A DNA stretch of 64,000 nucleotides from Clostridium sp. Marseille-P3244 (GCF_900120155.1 NZ_LT635549.1:2016688-2080687), one strand, 5' to 3'. Shown: positions 14,299 to 23,504, counted from the stretch's first letter. Program-made: numbers and translations. The notes: generated by a model from the letters alone, not told the origin.

Positions 14299-15335
14299 GT
14301 GTAAAAAAGCGGGCCCTGCAGATCGTGCTGTTCCTTGTAATTATGCTGCTGACATTTTATGCCTTGTTCAGCGGCCGCAATTTGACGCAGATTGCCCGTT
14401 CAGTGTCGGAAATGTCGCCGCTGTATCTCATTCCCGCGGTGGGACTGGCTGTTTTTTTTGTGTGCGCTGAAGGTTACATGATCTGGTATCTTCTTCGTTC
14501 TATGAAAGCTCAGAAAAACGGCGGAAGGGCAAGCACACTTTTCCGTTGTATTCAGTATTCTTTTATCGGATTCTTTTATTCCGGAATTACTCCCTCCGCA
14601 TCAGGGGGACAGCCGATACAGCTTTATTATATGAACAAGGACGGAAACCGCGGGTCTGACAGTACAGTCGTCCTTATGACCGTGGCGGTGGCCTATAAAT
14701 TTGTGCTGGTGGTGATGGGATTCGGGATCCTCTTGTTCTGGTTTCGTCCGCTTACGGGAGAACTAGGGAAATATTTTCCACTGTATCTTCTCGGACTGGG
14801 ACTGAATGTGATCCTTGTCATCGTGATCCTGGGGGTGATGCTGTTCCCGAAGATCATGTTGAAAGCGGCGCTGTTTTTTGAACGGCTTTTTATCCGGATG
14901 AAGATATGGAAGCCATCCGATCAGAGAGAAGAGAAGATCCTGACATTTATTGACAGTTATCAGAACGCCGTGGCCTGGCTGAAGGAACATAAGGGAAAAC
15001 TTCTCATTGTGATACTTGTTACTTTTATCCAGAGATGCAGTGTGTTCGTTCTGACGTATATGGTCTATCTTGGATTCGGCCTGGAAGGAACCGGCGCGGC
15101 AAAAGTGATCCTTCTGCAGGCATCTGTGTATATTGCCGTGGACATGCTTCCTCTGCCAGGAGCACAGGGGATTACAGAGCTTATGTATCAGGCGGTGTTT
15201 GCCCGTGTGTTTACCGGAACATACCTGATCCCGTCGATGCTGGTCAGCCGGGGAATTAATTTTTATTTTCTTCTTGTGGTGAGCCTGGCAGTAGTAATTG
15301 CCGTGCGAGTCGCAGAAAAGAGGAAAAAACATTAA
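14295..15335 (+). CDS. Lysylphosphatidylglycerol-synthase-type TM protein (YbhN/AglD family)
   Basis: Membrane protein of 346 residues with about eight hydrophobic spans. The segments FIGFFYSGITPSASGGQPIQ and MLPLPGAQGITELMYQ are the two conserved motifs of the UPF0104 / LPG_synthase_TM family. Family members are the flippase half of MprF or companions of glycosyltransferases that handle lipid-linked sugars. The catalytic aminoacyl-transferase half of MprF is missing, so it is not an MprF. With the upstream glycosyltransferase it probably moves or serves a glycolipid. ATGA overlap with the preceding gene. Confidence 0.85.
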   Translation: MSVKKRALQIVLFLVIMLLTFYALFSGRNLTQIARSVSEMSPLYLIPAVGLAVFFVCAEGYMIWYLLRSMKAQKNGGRASTLFRCIQYSFIGFFYSGITPSASGGQPIQLYYMNKDGNRGSDSTVVLMTVAVAYKFVLVVMGFGILLFWFRPLTGELGKYFPLYLLGLGLNVILVIVILGVMLFPKIMLKAALFFERLFIRMKIWKPSDQREEKILTFIDSYQNAVAWLKEHKGKLLIVILVTFIQRCSVFVLTYMVYLGFGLEGTGAAKVILLQASVYIAVDMLPLPGAQGITELMYQAVFARVFTGTYLIPSMLVSRGINFYFLLVVSLAVVIAVRVAEKRKKH

Positions 15336-15348
15336 GGGAGGTTTTGCG

Positions 15349-16491
15349 ATGCAGTACAGAGAACTGGGAAGGACGGGTTTAAAAGTCAGCGAGATCGGTC
15401 TGGGAGCTGAGTGGCTGGAGCGCCATAACGCAGAAGAAGTCAAAGAAGTCATTGACTGCTGCGAAAGGTTCGGGATCAATATCCTGGACTGCTGGATGTC
15501 AGAGCCCAATGTCCGCACAAATATTGGAAAGGCACTGGAGGGGAAAAGAGACCGGTGGATCATACAGGGGCACTTTGGCTCCACATGGCAGCAAGGCCAG
15601 TACGTCCGGACCAGAGAGATGGACAAAGTCAGAATAGCGTTTGAAGATCTTCTGATCCGCCTTAAAACAGATTATATTGATCTGGGAATGATTCATTTTG
15701 TGGATGAAGAGACAGAATTTCACCGCATTATGGAAGGAGAATTTCTGGACTATGTAAAAGAACAGAAGGAGAAAGGAGTCATCCGCCATATCGGGATGAG
15801 TACCCATAATCCGAGGGTGGCGAAGCTGGCGGCTTTAAGCGGGGAGATTGAAATGATCCTGTTCAGTATCAATCCGGCGTTTGATCTGCTTCCCGCAAGC
15901 GAGGACCTGAATACATATTTTGCAGAGACCTATGAGGAAAATCTGGGAGGCATCGATCCCGAGAGGCAGGAACTTTATCAGATCTGTGAGCAGAGAGGAG
16001 TCGGCATTACAGTGATGAAAGGATATGCGGGAGGAAGACTGTTCTCTGCGCAGACGTCACCTTTCGGTGTGGCTCTCACTCCGGTCCAGTGCATCCATTA
16101 TGCCCTGACAAGACCGGCAGTGGCCAGCGTACTGGCAGGATATGATACGCCGGAACATGTAAAAGCGGCAGTCGCGTACGAGACTGCTTCGGAAGAGGAG
16201 AAGGACTATGCCAGCGTTCTCGCAAATGCGCCGCATCATGCCTATTCAGGGCAGTGTACCTACTGCGGTCACTGCGCTCCTTGTCCTGCGGGAATCGATA
16301 TCGCCATGGTCAATAAGCTTTATGACCTTGCCACAATGCAGGAAGAAGTTCCCGAGGCCGTCCGAGGGCATTATACTGCTCTCTCCGCAAACGCAGGAAA
16401 CTGTATTGCCTGTGGCGGATGTGAAGAGCGCTGCCCCTTTGACGTGCCTGTTATCGACAGGATGAAAAAAGCAGACGCGTTATTTCAATAG
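15349..16491 (+). CDS. Aldo/keto-reductase-like protein with C-terminal 4Fe-4S domain
   Basis: Protein of 380 residues. Residues 1-280 are an aldo/keto-reductase barrel (ELGRTGLKVSEIGLGAEW start; GVIRHIGMSTHNP; SVLAGYDTPEHV). The C-terminus holds two ferredoxin-type motifs, CTYCGHCAPCP (about 306-316) and CIACGGCEERCPF (about 351-363). Oddly, where the family has its Asp-x4-Tyr catalytic pair the sequence is DCWMSEP, with no Tyr, and the catalytic Lys strand reads IIQGHFG. Only the His (GMIHF) remains, so normal NADPH carbonyl reduction is doubtful. Start ATG 15349 has GGGAGG upstream. It is 13 bases after the flippase gene. Confidence 0.85.
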   Translation: MQYRELGRTGLKVSEIGLGAEWLERHNAEEVKEVIDCCERFGINILDCWMSEPNVRTNIGKALEGKRDRWIIQGHFGSTWQQGQYVRTREMDKVRIAFEDLLIRLKTDYIDLGMIHFVDEETEFHRIMEGEFLDYVKEQKEKGVIRHIGMSTHNPRVAKLAALSGEIEMILFSINPAFDLLPASEDLNTYFAETYEENLGGIDPERQELYQICEQRGVGITVMKGYAGGRLFSAQTSPFGVALTPVQCIHYALTRPAVASVLAGYDTPEHVKAAVAYETASEEEKDYASVLANAPHHAYSGQCTYCGHCAPCPAGIDIAMVNKLYDLATMQEEVPEAVRGHYTALSANAGNCIACGGCEERCPFDVPVIDRMKKADALFQ

Positions 16492-16508
16492 ACGCGGAGG
16501 GGGAGTGC

Positions 16509-17195
16509 ATGAAACAGAGGATCCTGGTCGTGGATGACGAGAAAGGCATCGTGTCTCTTCTGAAAGATTATTTTGAGATTCAGGGATATGAGGTGATAAC
16601 AGCAGGCGGAGGTCTGGAGGCGGTAAAGAAGGCTGACGCCGGCCCGGACATGATCCTGCTGGATATCAATATGCCGGATCTGGACGGCTTGAGTGTCTGC
16701 CGCCAAATCCGGGAAAAGGTTTCCTGTCCGATCCTGTTCCTGACGGCACGTGTGGAAGAAAAAGACCGGATCACCGGGCTGATGACAGGAGGGGATGATT
16801 ATATCATAAAACCCTTCAGCATAGAGGAACTCGGGGCGCGGGTAATGGCGCATTTTCGCAGGGAGGAACGGAAAAGGCATCCGGGAGCGGTCAAAAAAGA
16901 GGGAGAACTGACGATTTATTATCAGGAACGGACTGTGTTCTGTGGTTTGCGCAGAATTGAGCTGACGCGTACGGAATACGATATCCTGGCGTTTCTTTCC
17001 CTGCATTCTGGACAGGTATTCAGCAAGGAGAAGATTTATGAGAGAGTAAGGGGGTATGACGCTGCCGGCGACAGTTCCATTGTAGCCGAGCATGTCCGGC
17101 GGATCCGGGGCAAGATCGCGCAATACACAGATCAGGAAGTGATACGTACAGTGTGGGGAGTGGGCTATCAGTGGATTGGCTGGACGAAAAAATAG
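16509..17195 (+). CDS. OmpR-family response regulator
   Basis: Protein of 228 residues: receiver domain (VVDDEKGIVSLL; phospho-acceptor Asp in LLDINMPDLDG at about residue 52; FLTAR; KPFS) and a winged-helix DNA-binding domain (LTRTEYDILAFL, then SSIVAEHVRRIRGKI, VWGVGYQW). It pairs with the overlapping histidine kinase and probably controls the ABC exporter genes directly downstream. ATG 16509 follows GGAGGGGGAG. Gap to the preceding reductase gene is 17 bases. Confidence 0.93.
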   Translation: MKQRILVVDDEKGIVSLLKDYFEIQGYEVITAGGGLEAVKKADAGPDMILLDINMPDLDGLSVCRQIREKVSCPILFLTARVEEKDRITGLMTGGDDYIIKPFSIEELGARVMAHFRREERKRHPGAVKKEGELTIYYQERTVFCGLRRIELTRTEYDILAFLSLHSGQVFSKEKIYERVRGYDAAGDSSIVAEHVRRIRGKIAQYTDQEVIRTVWGVGYQWIGWTKK

Positions 17196-18202
17196 AACAG
17201 ATAAAAAAGAGAATACAGGATCTGTCTTTAAAATGGGCGCTGGCGGCATATCTGCTGCTGGCCCTTTTTGCTGCATTTCTATTTACCTGGATCATACAGC
17301 AGTTCTGTATCTTATGCTGCAATGAGGTTCTGCGTCCATATGGAGTGGATCTGTACCAGGAAAGGATCATGGGGAATCTCTATTATACCGGGGCAAAGTC
17401 AGTCTGGTATAACCTGACTGAAGGCGAGCAGATAAAAGTCAGAATCTGTCTGACTTTTGAACAGATGCGAAAAGAGATCGTCTCAGACCGTGAAGAGCTC
17501 TGGCGCCAGATTGGAGAGCAGAAGGAAGTGAATGCGGCCTTCGCCCATGATATGCGTACCCCCCTGACTGTGCTGAGAGGGTATGCCGAGCTTTTATACC
17601 GTTATACACCGGAGGGGAAAATCAATGAGGAAAAACTGACTTCCACGTTAAAACTCATGTCCAGGCATCTAAGACGCCTGGAGGATTACACGAAAACAAT
17701 GAGGCAGATCCGGAGTTTTGAAGAGATCGAGCCACGAAAAGCTCAGATCTCGGTGAGATCTCTGTGGAAGCGCATTGACGGGATCGCCGGATCCCTCAAT
17801 GCTGTGGGGGATATCCAGATCGTGCAGGAACAGGAGGGAGCGCTTCCAAATGAGAGCTTGTGGCTGGATGAATCTCTGTTTCTTGAAGTTCTGGAAAACC
17901 TGCTTTCAAACGCACTGCGGTATGCCGGAAGCAAGGTGGAGCTTTCACTTGAATATGAGAGAGAAACAGGCATGCTTTTTCTTTTTGTGCATGACGATGG
18001 AAGCGGATTCGATGAGGAAAGCCTCAGATCGGCGGCAGAACCGTATTTCAGAGGCGAGGAAAAGGATCCGGGGGAACATTTTGGGATCGGTCTGCATGTC
18101 TGCCGGATGATCGCCGGGAAGCACGGAGGTGAACTGAGCCTGGCCAACAGTATGGACGGCGGCGCTTTTGCCAGTGTTTCCTTTTTCTGCAGAAAATCTT
18201 AA
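17171..18202 (+). CDS. Membrane histidine kinase
   Basis: Protein of 343 residues. One hydrophobic segment at about residues 22-46 is near the N-terminus; the linker has no clear HAMP domain or large sensor. The H box is AAFAHDMRTPLTVLRGYAEL, and the ATP-binding domain shows ENLLSNALRYA (N box), DDGSGFDEE (G1) and GIGLHVCRMI (G2). GTG 17171 is preferred to GTG 17153 since GGAG lies 11 bases upstream; the gene overlaps the regulator by about 25 bases. Small intramembrane-sensing kinases beside ABC exporters typically sense peptide antibiotics or exporter activity; the ligand is unknown. Confidence 0.9.
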   Translation: MDWLDEKIEQIKKRIQDLSLKWALAAYLLLALFAAFLFTWIIQQFCILCCNEVLRPYGVDLYQERIMGNLYYTGAKSVWYNLTEGEQIKVRICLTFEQMRKEIVSDREELWRQIGEQKEVNAAFAHDMRTPLTVLRGYAELLYRYTPEGKINEEKLTSTLKLMSRHLRRLEDYTKTMRQIRSFEEIEPRKAQISVRSLWKRIDGIAGSLNAVGDIQIVQEQEGALPNESLWLDESLFLEVLENLLSNALRYAGSKVELSLEYERETGMLFLFVHDDGSGFDEESLRSAAEPYFRGEEKDPGEHFGIGLHVCRMIAGKHGGELSLANSMDGGAFASVSFFCRKS

Positions 18203-18272
18203 AACTTTATAGAAGAAAAATAGGATTTTGAGCGCTATGGTAAGAACAGAACGAAAAGAAAGGACTGAAGAA

Positions 18273-19151
18273 ATGAAAACAGAGATCATAATCCGGGATC
18301 TGAACAAATCCTATGGAAAGAAACAGGCGCTCAAAAATGTGGACCTGCGCATCGGTAAAGGGATGTTCGGACTGCTCGGAAGGAACGGAGCCGGGAAGAC
18401 TACTCTGATGAAAGTACTGGCTACCCTGCTCGAAAAGAACAGCGGAAAAGTAGAAATATGCGGCATACCCGTAAGCCATGCCGCAGAGATCCGGAAGATC
18501 ACGGGGTATCTTCCCCAGGAATTTTCTATGTACCCGAATATGAGAGTCGGGGAAGCAATGGATTATCTGGGCGTGCTTTCCGGACTGACAAAACAGCAGA
18601 GACAAGAACGGATCCCTTTGCTTCTTGAACGGGTAAACTTATCAGACAATGCCAGGACGAAAGTAAAGGCGCTTTCCGGAGGAATGAAACGAAGGTTGGG
18701 GATCGCCCAGGCAATCCTCCATGATCCGAAAGTGCTGATCGTGGATGAACCTACTGCCGGGCTGGATCCGGAGGAGAGAGTGCGGTTCCGGAATCTGCTC
18801 TGTGAGATTGCGGATGAACGGATCGTGATTCTGTCCACACATATTGTAGGAGATGTGGAAGCAACCTGTGAGGAGATCGCGGTCCTGGATGGAGGAAAGA
18901 TCCTGTTCCGCGGAACAGTAGAAGAGCTGCTGTCTTTGGTTGAGGGAAGAGTGTACAAGGCTGAGGTCAGCAGAAAAGAGCTGGATCGGATCAAATCGTC
19001 TTATACGGTGACAAGTATGATCACGCTGGGCAATAATGTGAGAGTCCGTTTCCTGACAGACCGGCAGCCTTTTACAGGGGCCAGAAACTGTGACGCCGGA
19101 GTGGAAGACGCTTATATGTATCTGATAAACAGAGAGGGGGATGTTTTATGA
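18273..19151 (+). CDS. ABC transporter ATPase
   Basis: Protein of 292 residues. Walker A GRNGAGKTT, Q loop in YLPQEFSMYPNM, signature LSGGMKRR, Walker B VLIVDEPTAGLD and switch His in STHIV are all present. The C-terminal about 70 residues are the regulatory extension common in drug or lipid exporters of the CcmA type. ATG 18273 has AAAGGA upstream. It overlaps the permease start by four bases (ATGA). The exporter follows the two-component genes in the same direction and is probably their target. Confidence 0.92.
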   Translation: MKTEIIIRDLNKSYGKKQALKNVDLRIGKGMFGLLGRNGAGKTTLMKVLATLLEKNSGKVEICGIPVSHAAEIRKITGYLPQEFSMYPNMRVGEAMDYLGVLSGLTKQQRQERIPLLLERVNLSDNARTKVKALSGGMKRRLGIAQAILHDPKVLIVDEPTAGLDPEERVRFRNLLCEIADERIVILSTHIVGDVEATCEEIAVLDGGKILFRGTVEELLSLVEGRVYKAEVSRKELDRIKSSYTVTSMITLGNNVRVRFLTDRQPFTGARNCDAGVEDAYMYLINREGDVL

Positions 19152-20389
19152 TACTGACCCTTTTCAGGAAAGAGTGTTCACAGACGGCGAAAAGTCTGAT
19201 CTACTGGCTCTATGTAGCGTGCCTTGTGCTGTTTTTTTTCAGCCAGATGGGAAGTATGCAGATTCTTCCCCCACCGGTGGAAGGACAGGAGGATTACAGT
19301 AACTATGGATTTCGTACGGATATTACGGAGAAAGAGATTATGGAGGCCGGTGCCGGGAGCCTGGTGTGGGCATACTATTATGATGATTATGTGACCTATC
19401 CGGTGGGATATGCAAAGCATATCTCTCTGAACAACAAAGAAAAATCGGAGATAGAGGATATCATTTACAGACTGACCGGACTGAAAGCGGACGAGATCGA
19501 GGCGGATATTGCGGACTTTTTTGAGGCGAATGCCATTCAGACAACACAATATGAAGTAAAGGTGAAAGACGGACTGACCTATGAGGAGTTCCTGAAGGAG
19601 ATGGACCGGGTGGCAGAGATTCTGGGGCCGGGCTCAGATTATACGGAAGAACGTCTCAGAGAAAATGTAAGGATCCCTGTGGACTACGAAGGAGCAGTAA
19701 AAAATTACCGTGATCTGACAGAAAAGGACGGACTTACCGGTGGATATGCCAGACTGTTCTGTGACTATATGGGAGTGGTGCTGGGAATCCTGCCTGTTTT
19801 TGTAACAGCAGTGCGAATGCTCCGAGACCGGCGTTCCCGGATGCAGGAACTGATCTATTCGCGAAGCGCATCCTCTTTTCGGGTCATGGGAAGCCGGTAT
19901 GCGGCGCTGATCTGTATGCACATGCTGCCAGTCCTGCTTTTATCACTGTTCCCTGCCGCAGAATGTATCCGGGCAGGGATCCAGGGGGCGGATCTGGGTT
20001 ATCTGGCATGGCTGAAATATGATCTGGGATGGCTGCTGCCGACTGTGATGGCGGTAGTCGCTGTGGGAATGTTCTGCACGGAACTGACAGAGACCGCTCT
20101 TGCCGTTCTTGTGCAGGGGGCCTGGTGGTTTATGAGTGTGATGATGGGAGCAGAGGGCATGAAAGGCGGAAGCTATGGCTGGAATCTGATCCCGCGGCAT
20201 AATACAGAACTGAATTACACCGGATTTGCGGAGGAATTTTCACAGCTGGCCGTGAACCGACTGGCCTATGTGGCTTTGTCACTGTGTCTGGCGGCACTGA
20301 CGATTTTTATATATGAAAGAAAAAGAAAGGGGTATTTAAGACGTGGCAGGAAAGTATCTGGAGATCACAAAAGTCCAGTTGAAGCATAA
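19148..20389 (+). CDS. ABC transporter permease
   Basis: Protein of 413 residues. A first span at about 15-35 is followed by a large extracytosolic loop of about 170 residues (rich in acidic residues), then five or so C-terminal spans from about 215. This is the ABC-2-type export permease layout with an enlarged loop after TM1. It partners with the ATPase at 18273 and the second membrane subunit at 20343. Substrate unknown; the large loop could hold a binding or sensing site. Confidence 0.8.
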   Translation: MILTLFRKECSQTAKSLIYWLYVACLVLFFFSQMGSMQILPPPVEGQEDYSNYGFRTDITEKEIMEAGAGSLVWAYYYDDYVTYPVGYAKHISLNNKEKSEIEDIIYRLTGLKADEIEADIADFFEANAIQTTQYEVKVKDGLTYEEFLKEMDRVAEILGPGSDYTEERLRENVRIPVDYEGAVKNYRDLTEKDGLTGGYARLFCDYMGVVLGILPVFVTAVRMLRDRRSRMQELIYSRSASSFRVMGSRYAALICMHMLPVLLLSLFPAAECIRAGIQGADLGYLAWLKYDLGWLLPTVMAVVAVGMFCTELTETALAVLVQGAWWFMSVMMGAEGMKGGSYGWNLIPRHNTELNYTGFAEEFSQLAVNRLAYVALSLCLAALTIFIYERKRKGYLRRGRKVSGDHKSPVEA

Positions 20390-20963
20390 TGTGTGGCAGC
20401 ATCTTCTGGTCAGCCTGCTTCTTCTGGCAGCCGCGCCCCTGGTGATGGGGATCTCAAATCTGGATATAGTCCAGAGCGCGAAAGTCCTGGAAACGTATGT
20501 GGCACTGATCGGAATTATCCTTTTTGTCCCGGTATTTTTGCCGGAACAGGACAGGGATCTTTGGGATGTGGTAAAGGCACGGTACACAGAATTTACAGCT
20601 GTTTATCTGATCCGGATCCTGGTCAGTCTGGTATTTTCCGCGGCTCTGGTGTTCGGCTGTCTTGTTGTGATGAAAGCAGGAAAATGTGAACTGGAACCGA
20701 TGAAATACTACTTCGGTACCATGGCTGAGGTAATCGCATTTGGAGGAGCAGGGATCTTCACCTATGGGATCACAGATAATCTGATCGCCGGATATATGAT
20801 CCCGCTGGGATATTATATGGCAGCCCTGGGAGGCGGATACCCGTATCTGAAAAAACTGTATCCTTTTGGCATGCTCACGGATTATGAAACGAAGTACTGG
20901 ATCCTGACCGTCGGGATCCTGCTTATGGCCTGTGGCCTTTTCCTTTACAGACGAAGGAGATAG
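20343..20963 (+). CDS. ABC exporter second membrane subunit
   Basis: Membrane protein of 206 residues with about six hydrophobic segments and no soluble domain. It begins at GTG 20343, overlapping the preceding permease by 47 bases with AAGGGG ten bases upstream, so it is coupled. I do not recognise a named family, but size and position make it the second transmembrane subunit of the exporter. It ends the two-component/ABC unit. Confidence 0.65.
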   Translation: MAGKYLEITKVQLKHNVWQHLLVSLLLLAAAPLVMGISNLDIVQSAKVLETYVALIGIILFVPVFLPEQDRDLWDVVKARYTEFTAVYLIRILVSLVFSAALVFGCLVVMKAGKCELEPMKYYFGTMAEVIAFGGAGIFTYGITDNLIAGYMIPLGYYMAALGGGYPYLKKLYPFGMLTDYETKYWILTVGILLMACGLFLYRRRR

Positions 20964-20978
20964 GCCCTAGGATTTTTC

Positions 20979-21007
20979 TTGACAACTCCTTAGAAACTCT
21001 TCAAAAT
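20979..21007 (+). promoter_or_regulatory. Promoter of ABC-F gene
   Basis: TTGACA (20979-20984), 17 bases, CAAAAT (21002-21007), followed by a leader of about 50 bases with no strong hairpin. Confidence 0.65.
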
Positions 21008-21065
21008 GATCTGTGTGCGGACAGCGGGATAAAGGATCATTATCAGAGTTTATAAGGAGTTTTTT

Positions 21066-22907
21066 ATGAACATTATTAATATCGAACATATCAGTAAGGT
21101 ATATGGAGAAAAAACCATTTATGAGGATGCTTCGTTCGGGATCCAGCAGGGGGACAAGATCGGTATCGTGGGTATCAACGGGACAGGAAAGTCTACTCTT
21201 CTCAGGATGACAGCAGGAGAGGAGGTGCCCGACACAGGTAAGATCATCCGGCAGAATGGTTTAAAGATCGGATATATCCGGCAGAATCCTTTCTTTCCCG
21301 AAGACGCAGATATCCGTACCTATGCTTTTCGTGGAGACCCGGAAGCGGACTGGCGGGTGGAGAGCGCCTTGATGGAACTGGGGATCACGGATTTTGAACA
21401 GAAACTCAAACATCTTTCCGGCGGGCAGAAGAGAAGAGTCGCGCTGGCCAGGACCCTGGCAGAAGAATCAGATGTCCTTCTGCTTGACGAGCCTACCAAT
21501 CATCTGGATGAAGGAATGATCCGTTGGCTGGAGGAATATCTCAGGGATTACCGGGGAACGCTTCTTATGGTGACCCATGACCGGTATTTCCTGGATCGGG
21601 TCACCAACCGGATTCTTGAGATCAGTCATGGAAAGCTGTACGGGTATGAGGCAGATTATTCGGGATTTCTGGAATTAAAGGCGGCCAGAGAGGAGATGGA
21701 GCTGGCCTCTGAACGAAAACGAAGGAGCATTCTCCGGATGGAACTGGAGTGGGCAAAACGAGGCTGCCGTGCCAGATCGACGAAACAAAGAGCCAGACTG
21801 GAGCGTCTGGAGACGCTGAAAAACGGAAGTTCCCCCGCAGTGGATCGGACAGTGGAGCTGGATTCAGCAGAGACACGGATGGGCAGGAAGACCATCGAAC
21901 TTCATCATGTGAGTAAAAGTTTCGGCAAGATAAAGATCCTGGAGGATTACAGTTATATCGTACTGCGGAATCAGCGGCTCGGTATCATCGGACCAAACGG
22001 GTGTGGAAAATCTACTGTCATGAAAATGCTTGCAGGTATCATCAGCCCGGATGCGGGGCAGATCGAGGTAGGAGAGACCATACGGATCGGATATTTAGCC
22101 CAGGAAGAACAGCATATGGATGACTCTCAGCGTGTCATCGACTATGTGAAGGATATTGCGGAATATATCACGACCAGGGAGGGAAAGATCAGTGCTTCCG
22201 CTCTGCTGGAACGTTTTTTGTTTACACCGGATATGCAGTACGCGCCGATCGGAAAACTGTCCGGAGGTGAGAAACGCCGCCTGTATCTGCTGGGCGTGCT
22301 GGCTGAAAATGCCAATGTCCTTCTTCTGGACGAGGCGGGAAATAATCTGGATATCCCCACCCTGACGATCCTTGAGGATTATCTGAATTCCTTCTCGGGC
22401 ATCGTGATCGCGGTGTCTCATGACCGGTATTTCCTGGATAATGTGGTGGACAGGATCCTGGAGCTGGACGGGGAAGGGCATGTCACCCAGTATGAAGGAG
22501 GATATACAGAATATCTGGAGGCAAAGAAAGGGCGTAAGCCAGAAGCGCTCCGGGAAGATGGCGCCTTTCCTGAGAGGACAGCGGGCCGGACAGGATCGGA
22601 AAAACCGTCGGAGAATACAGCTGAGTCACAGGAAAAGAAAGGCCGGGACTGGAAGAAAGATCAGCCCCAAAAACTGAAATTTTCATACAAAGAGCAGCGG
22701 GAATATGAGACGATAGACGAGGATATCGCCTCTCTTGAGGAAAAAATAGAGAGCATTGGCCGGCAGATCGAAGCCAATGCCACCAATTCGGTCAGACTGA
22801 AAGAATTGATGGAAGAGCAGGAAAAGACGCAGAAAGTGCTGGAGGAGAAGACTGAACGATGGGTGTATCTCAATGATCTCGCGGACAGGATCGCAAAACA
22901 GGAATGA
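21066..22907 (+). CDS. ABC-F family ATP-binding protein
   Basis: Protein of 613 residues with two ABC domains and no membrane segments. Walker A motifs are GINGTGKST and GPNGCGKST; signatures are LSGGQKRR and LSGGEKRR; Walker B LLLDEPTNHLD in the first domain is complete, while the second reads LLLDEAGNNLD, where the usual EPTNHLD is changed. A P-site-tip-type linker lies at about 200-270 and a charged coiled-coil C-terminal domain at about 530-613. ABC-F proteins act on the ribosome in translation or antibiotic protection. The altered second Walker B/D-loop is unusual and may change ATP turnover. Confidence 0.92.
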   Translation: MNIINIEHISKVYGEKTIYEDASFGIQQGDKIGIVGINGTGKSTLLRMTAGEEVPDTGKIIRQNGLKIGYIRQNPFFPEDADIRTYAFRGDPEADWRVESALMELGITDFEQKLKHLSGGQKRRVALARTLAEESDVLLLDEPTNHLDEGMIRWLEEYLRDYRGTLLMVTHDRYFLDRVTNRILEISHGKLYGYEADYSGFLELKAAREEMELASERKRRSILRMELEWAKRGCRARSTKQRARLERLETLKNGSSPAVDRTVELDSAETRMGRKTIELHHVSKSFGKIKILEDYSYIVLRNQRLGIIGPNGCGKSTVMKMLAGIISPDAGQIEVGETIRIGYLAQEEQHMDDSQRVIDYVKDIAEYITTREGKISASALLERFLFTPDMQYAPIGKLSGGEKRRLYLLGVLAENANVLLLDEAGNNLDIPTLTILEDYLNSFSGIVIAVSHDRYFLDNVVDRILELDGEGHVTQYEGGYTEYLEAKKGRKPEALREDGAFPERTAGRTGSEKPSENTAESQEKKGRDWKKDQPQKLKFSYKEQREYETIDEDIASLEEKIESIGRQIEANATNSVRLKELMEEQEKTQKVLEEKTERWVYLNDLADRIAKQE

Positions 22908-22922
22908 AATTGTTTCGAACGC

Positions 22923-22951
22923 TTGACAAAGAGAGAGACTGTTGGTAATAT
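22923..22951 (+). promoter_or_regulatory. Promoter of ilvN-ilvC
   Basis: TTGACA (22923-22928), 17 bases, TAATAT (22946-22951): near-consensus. Transcription should begin near 22958, directly before the small hairpin at 22962-22983. Confidence 0.85.
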
Positions 22952-22961
22952 TATAGAAGAT

Positions 22962-22985
22962 AAAACAGATTGCACTCTGTTTTTT
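22962..22985 (+). promoter_or_regulatory. Hairpin with T run at the start of the ilvN leader
   Basis: AAAACAGA, loop TTGCAC, TCTGTTTT, then more T. It is shaped like a small terminator placed within the first 30 bases of the transcript, so it may stabilise the 5' end or attenuate. Confidence 0.5.
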
Positions 22986-23006
22986 GGGTGAGAAAGGAAG
23001 AGAACC

Positions 23007-23504
23007 ATGAGAAGTCAGGTATTTTCACTGCTGGTAGACAACAATCCCGGTGTCCTGAGCCGCATTGCAGGGCTGTTCAGCCGCCGTGGGTACAGCATCG
23101 ACAGTATCACTGCCGGTATGACGGCGGATCCCAGATTTACCAGGATCACAGTCGTATCTTCCGGGGATGAGCTGATCCTGTCCCAGATCGAGAAACAGGT
23201 CAGAAAGCTGGAGGATGTTGTAGATATCAAGGTGTTAAAAGACAAAGAGTCGGTATGCCGCGAGCTGATCATGGTAAAGCTCCGGGCAGACGCGGCGCAG
23301 AGGGGAGAGATCATCTCCGTGGCAGACATTTTCCGCGCGAAGATCGTGGATGTGGAGGAGGATTCTCTTATTGTGGAGCTCACAGGAACTCAGAGCAAGC
23401 TGGACGCTTTCCTGAACCTTCTGAAAGGGTATGAGATACTGGAACTGGCAAGGACCGGTATCACGGGACTTTCCAGGGGGAGCAAGGATGTGGCATATTT
23501 ATAA
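23007..23504 (+). CDS. ilvN: Acetolactate synthase small (regulatory) subunit
   Basis: Protein of 165 residues with the ACT domain of AHAS regulatory subunits: VFSLLVDNNPGVLSRIAGLFSRRGYSI at the very start (shown here in part) and the typical C-terminal ELTGTQSKLDAFL region. It activates the catalytic subunit and makes it sensitive to valine in branched-chain amino acid synthesis. The catalytic-subunit gene ilvB, usually adjacent, is not here; ilvC follows after 25 bases. Promoter at 22923. Confidence 0.93.
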   Translation: MRSQVFSLLVDNNPGVLSRIAGLFSRRGYSIDSITAGMTADPRFTRITVVSSGDELILSQIEKQVRKLEDVVDIKVLKDKESVCRELIMVKLRADAAQRGEIISVADIFRAKIVDVEEDSLIVELTGTQSKLDAFLNLLKGYEILELARTGITGLSRGSKDVAYL

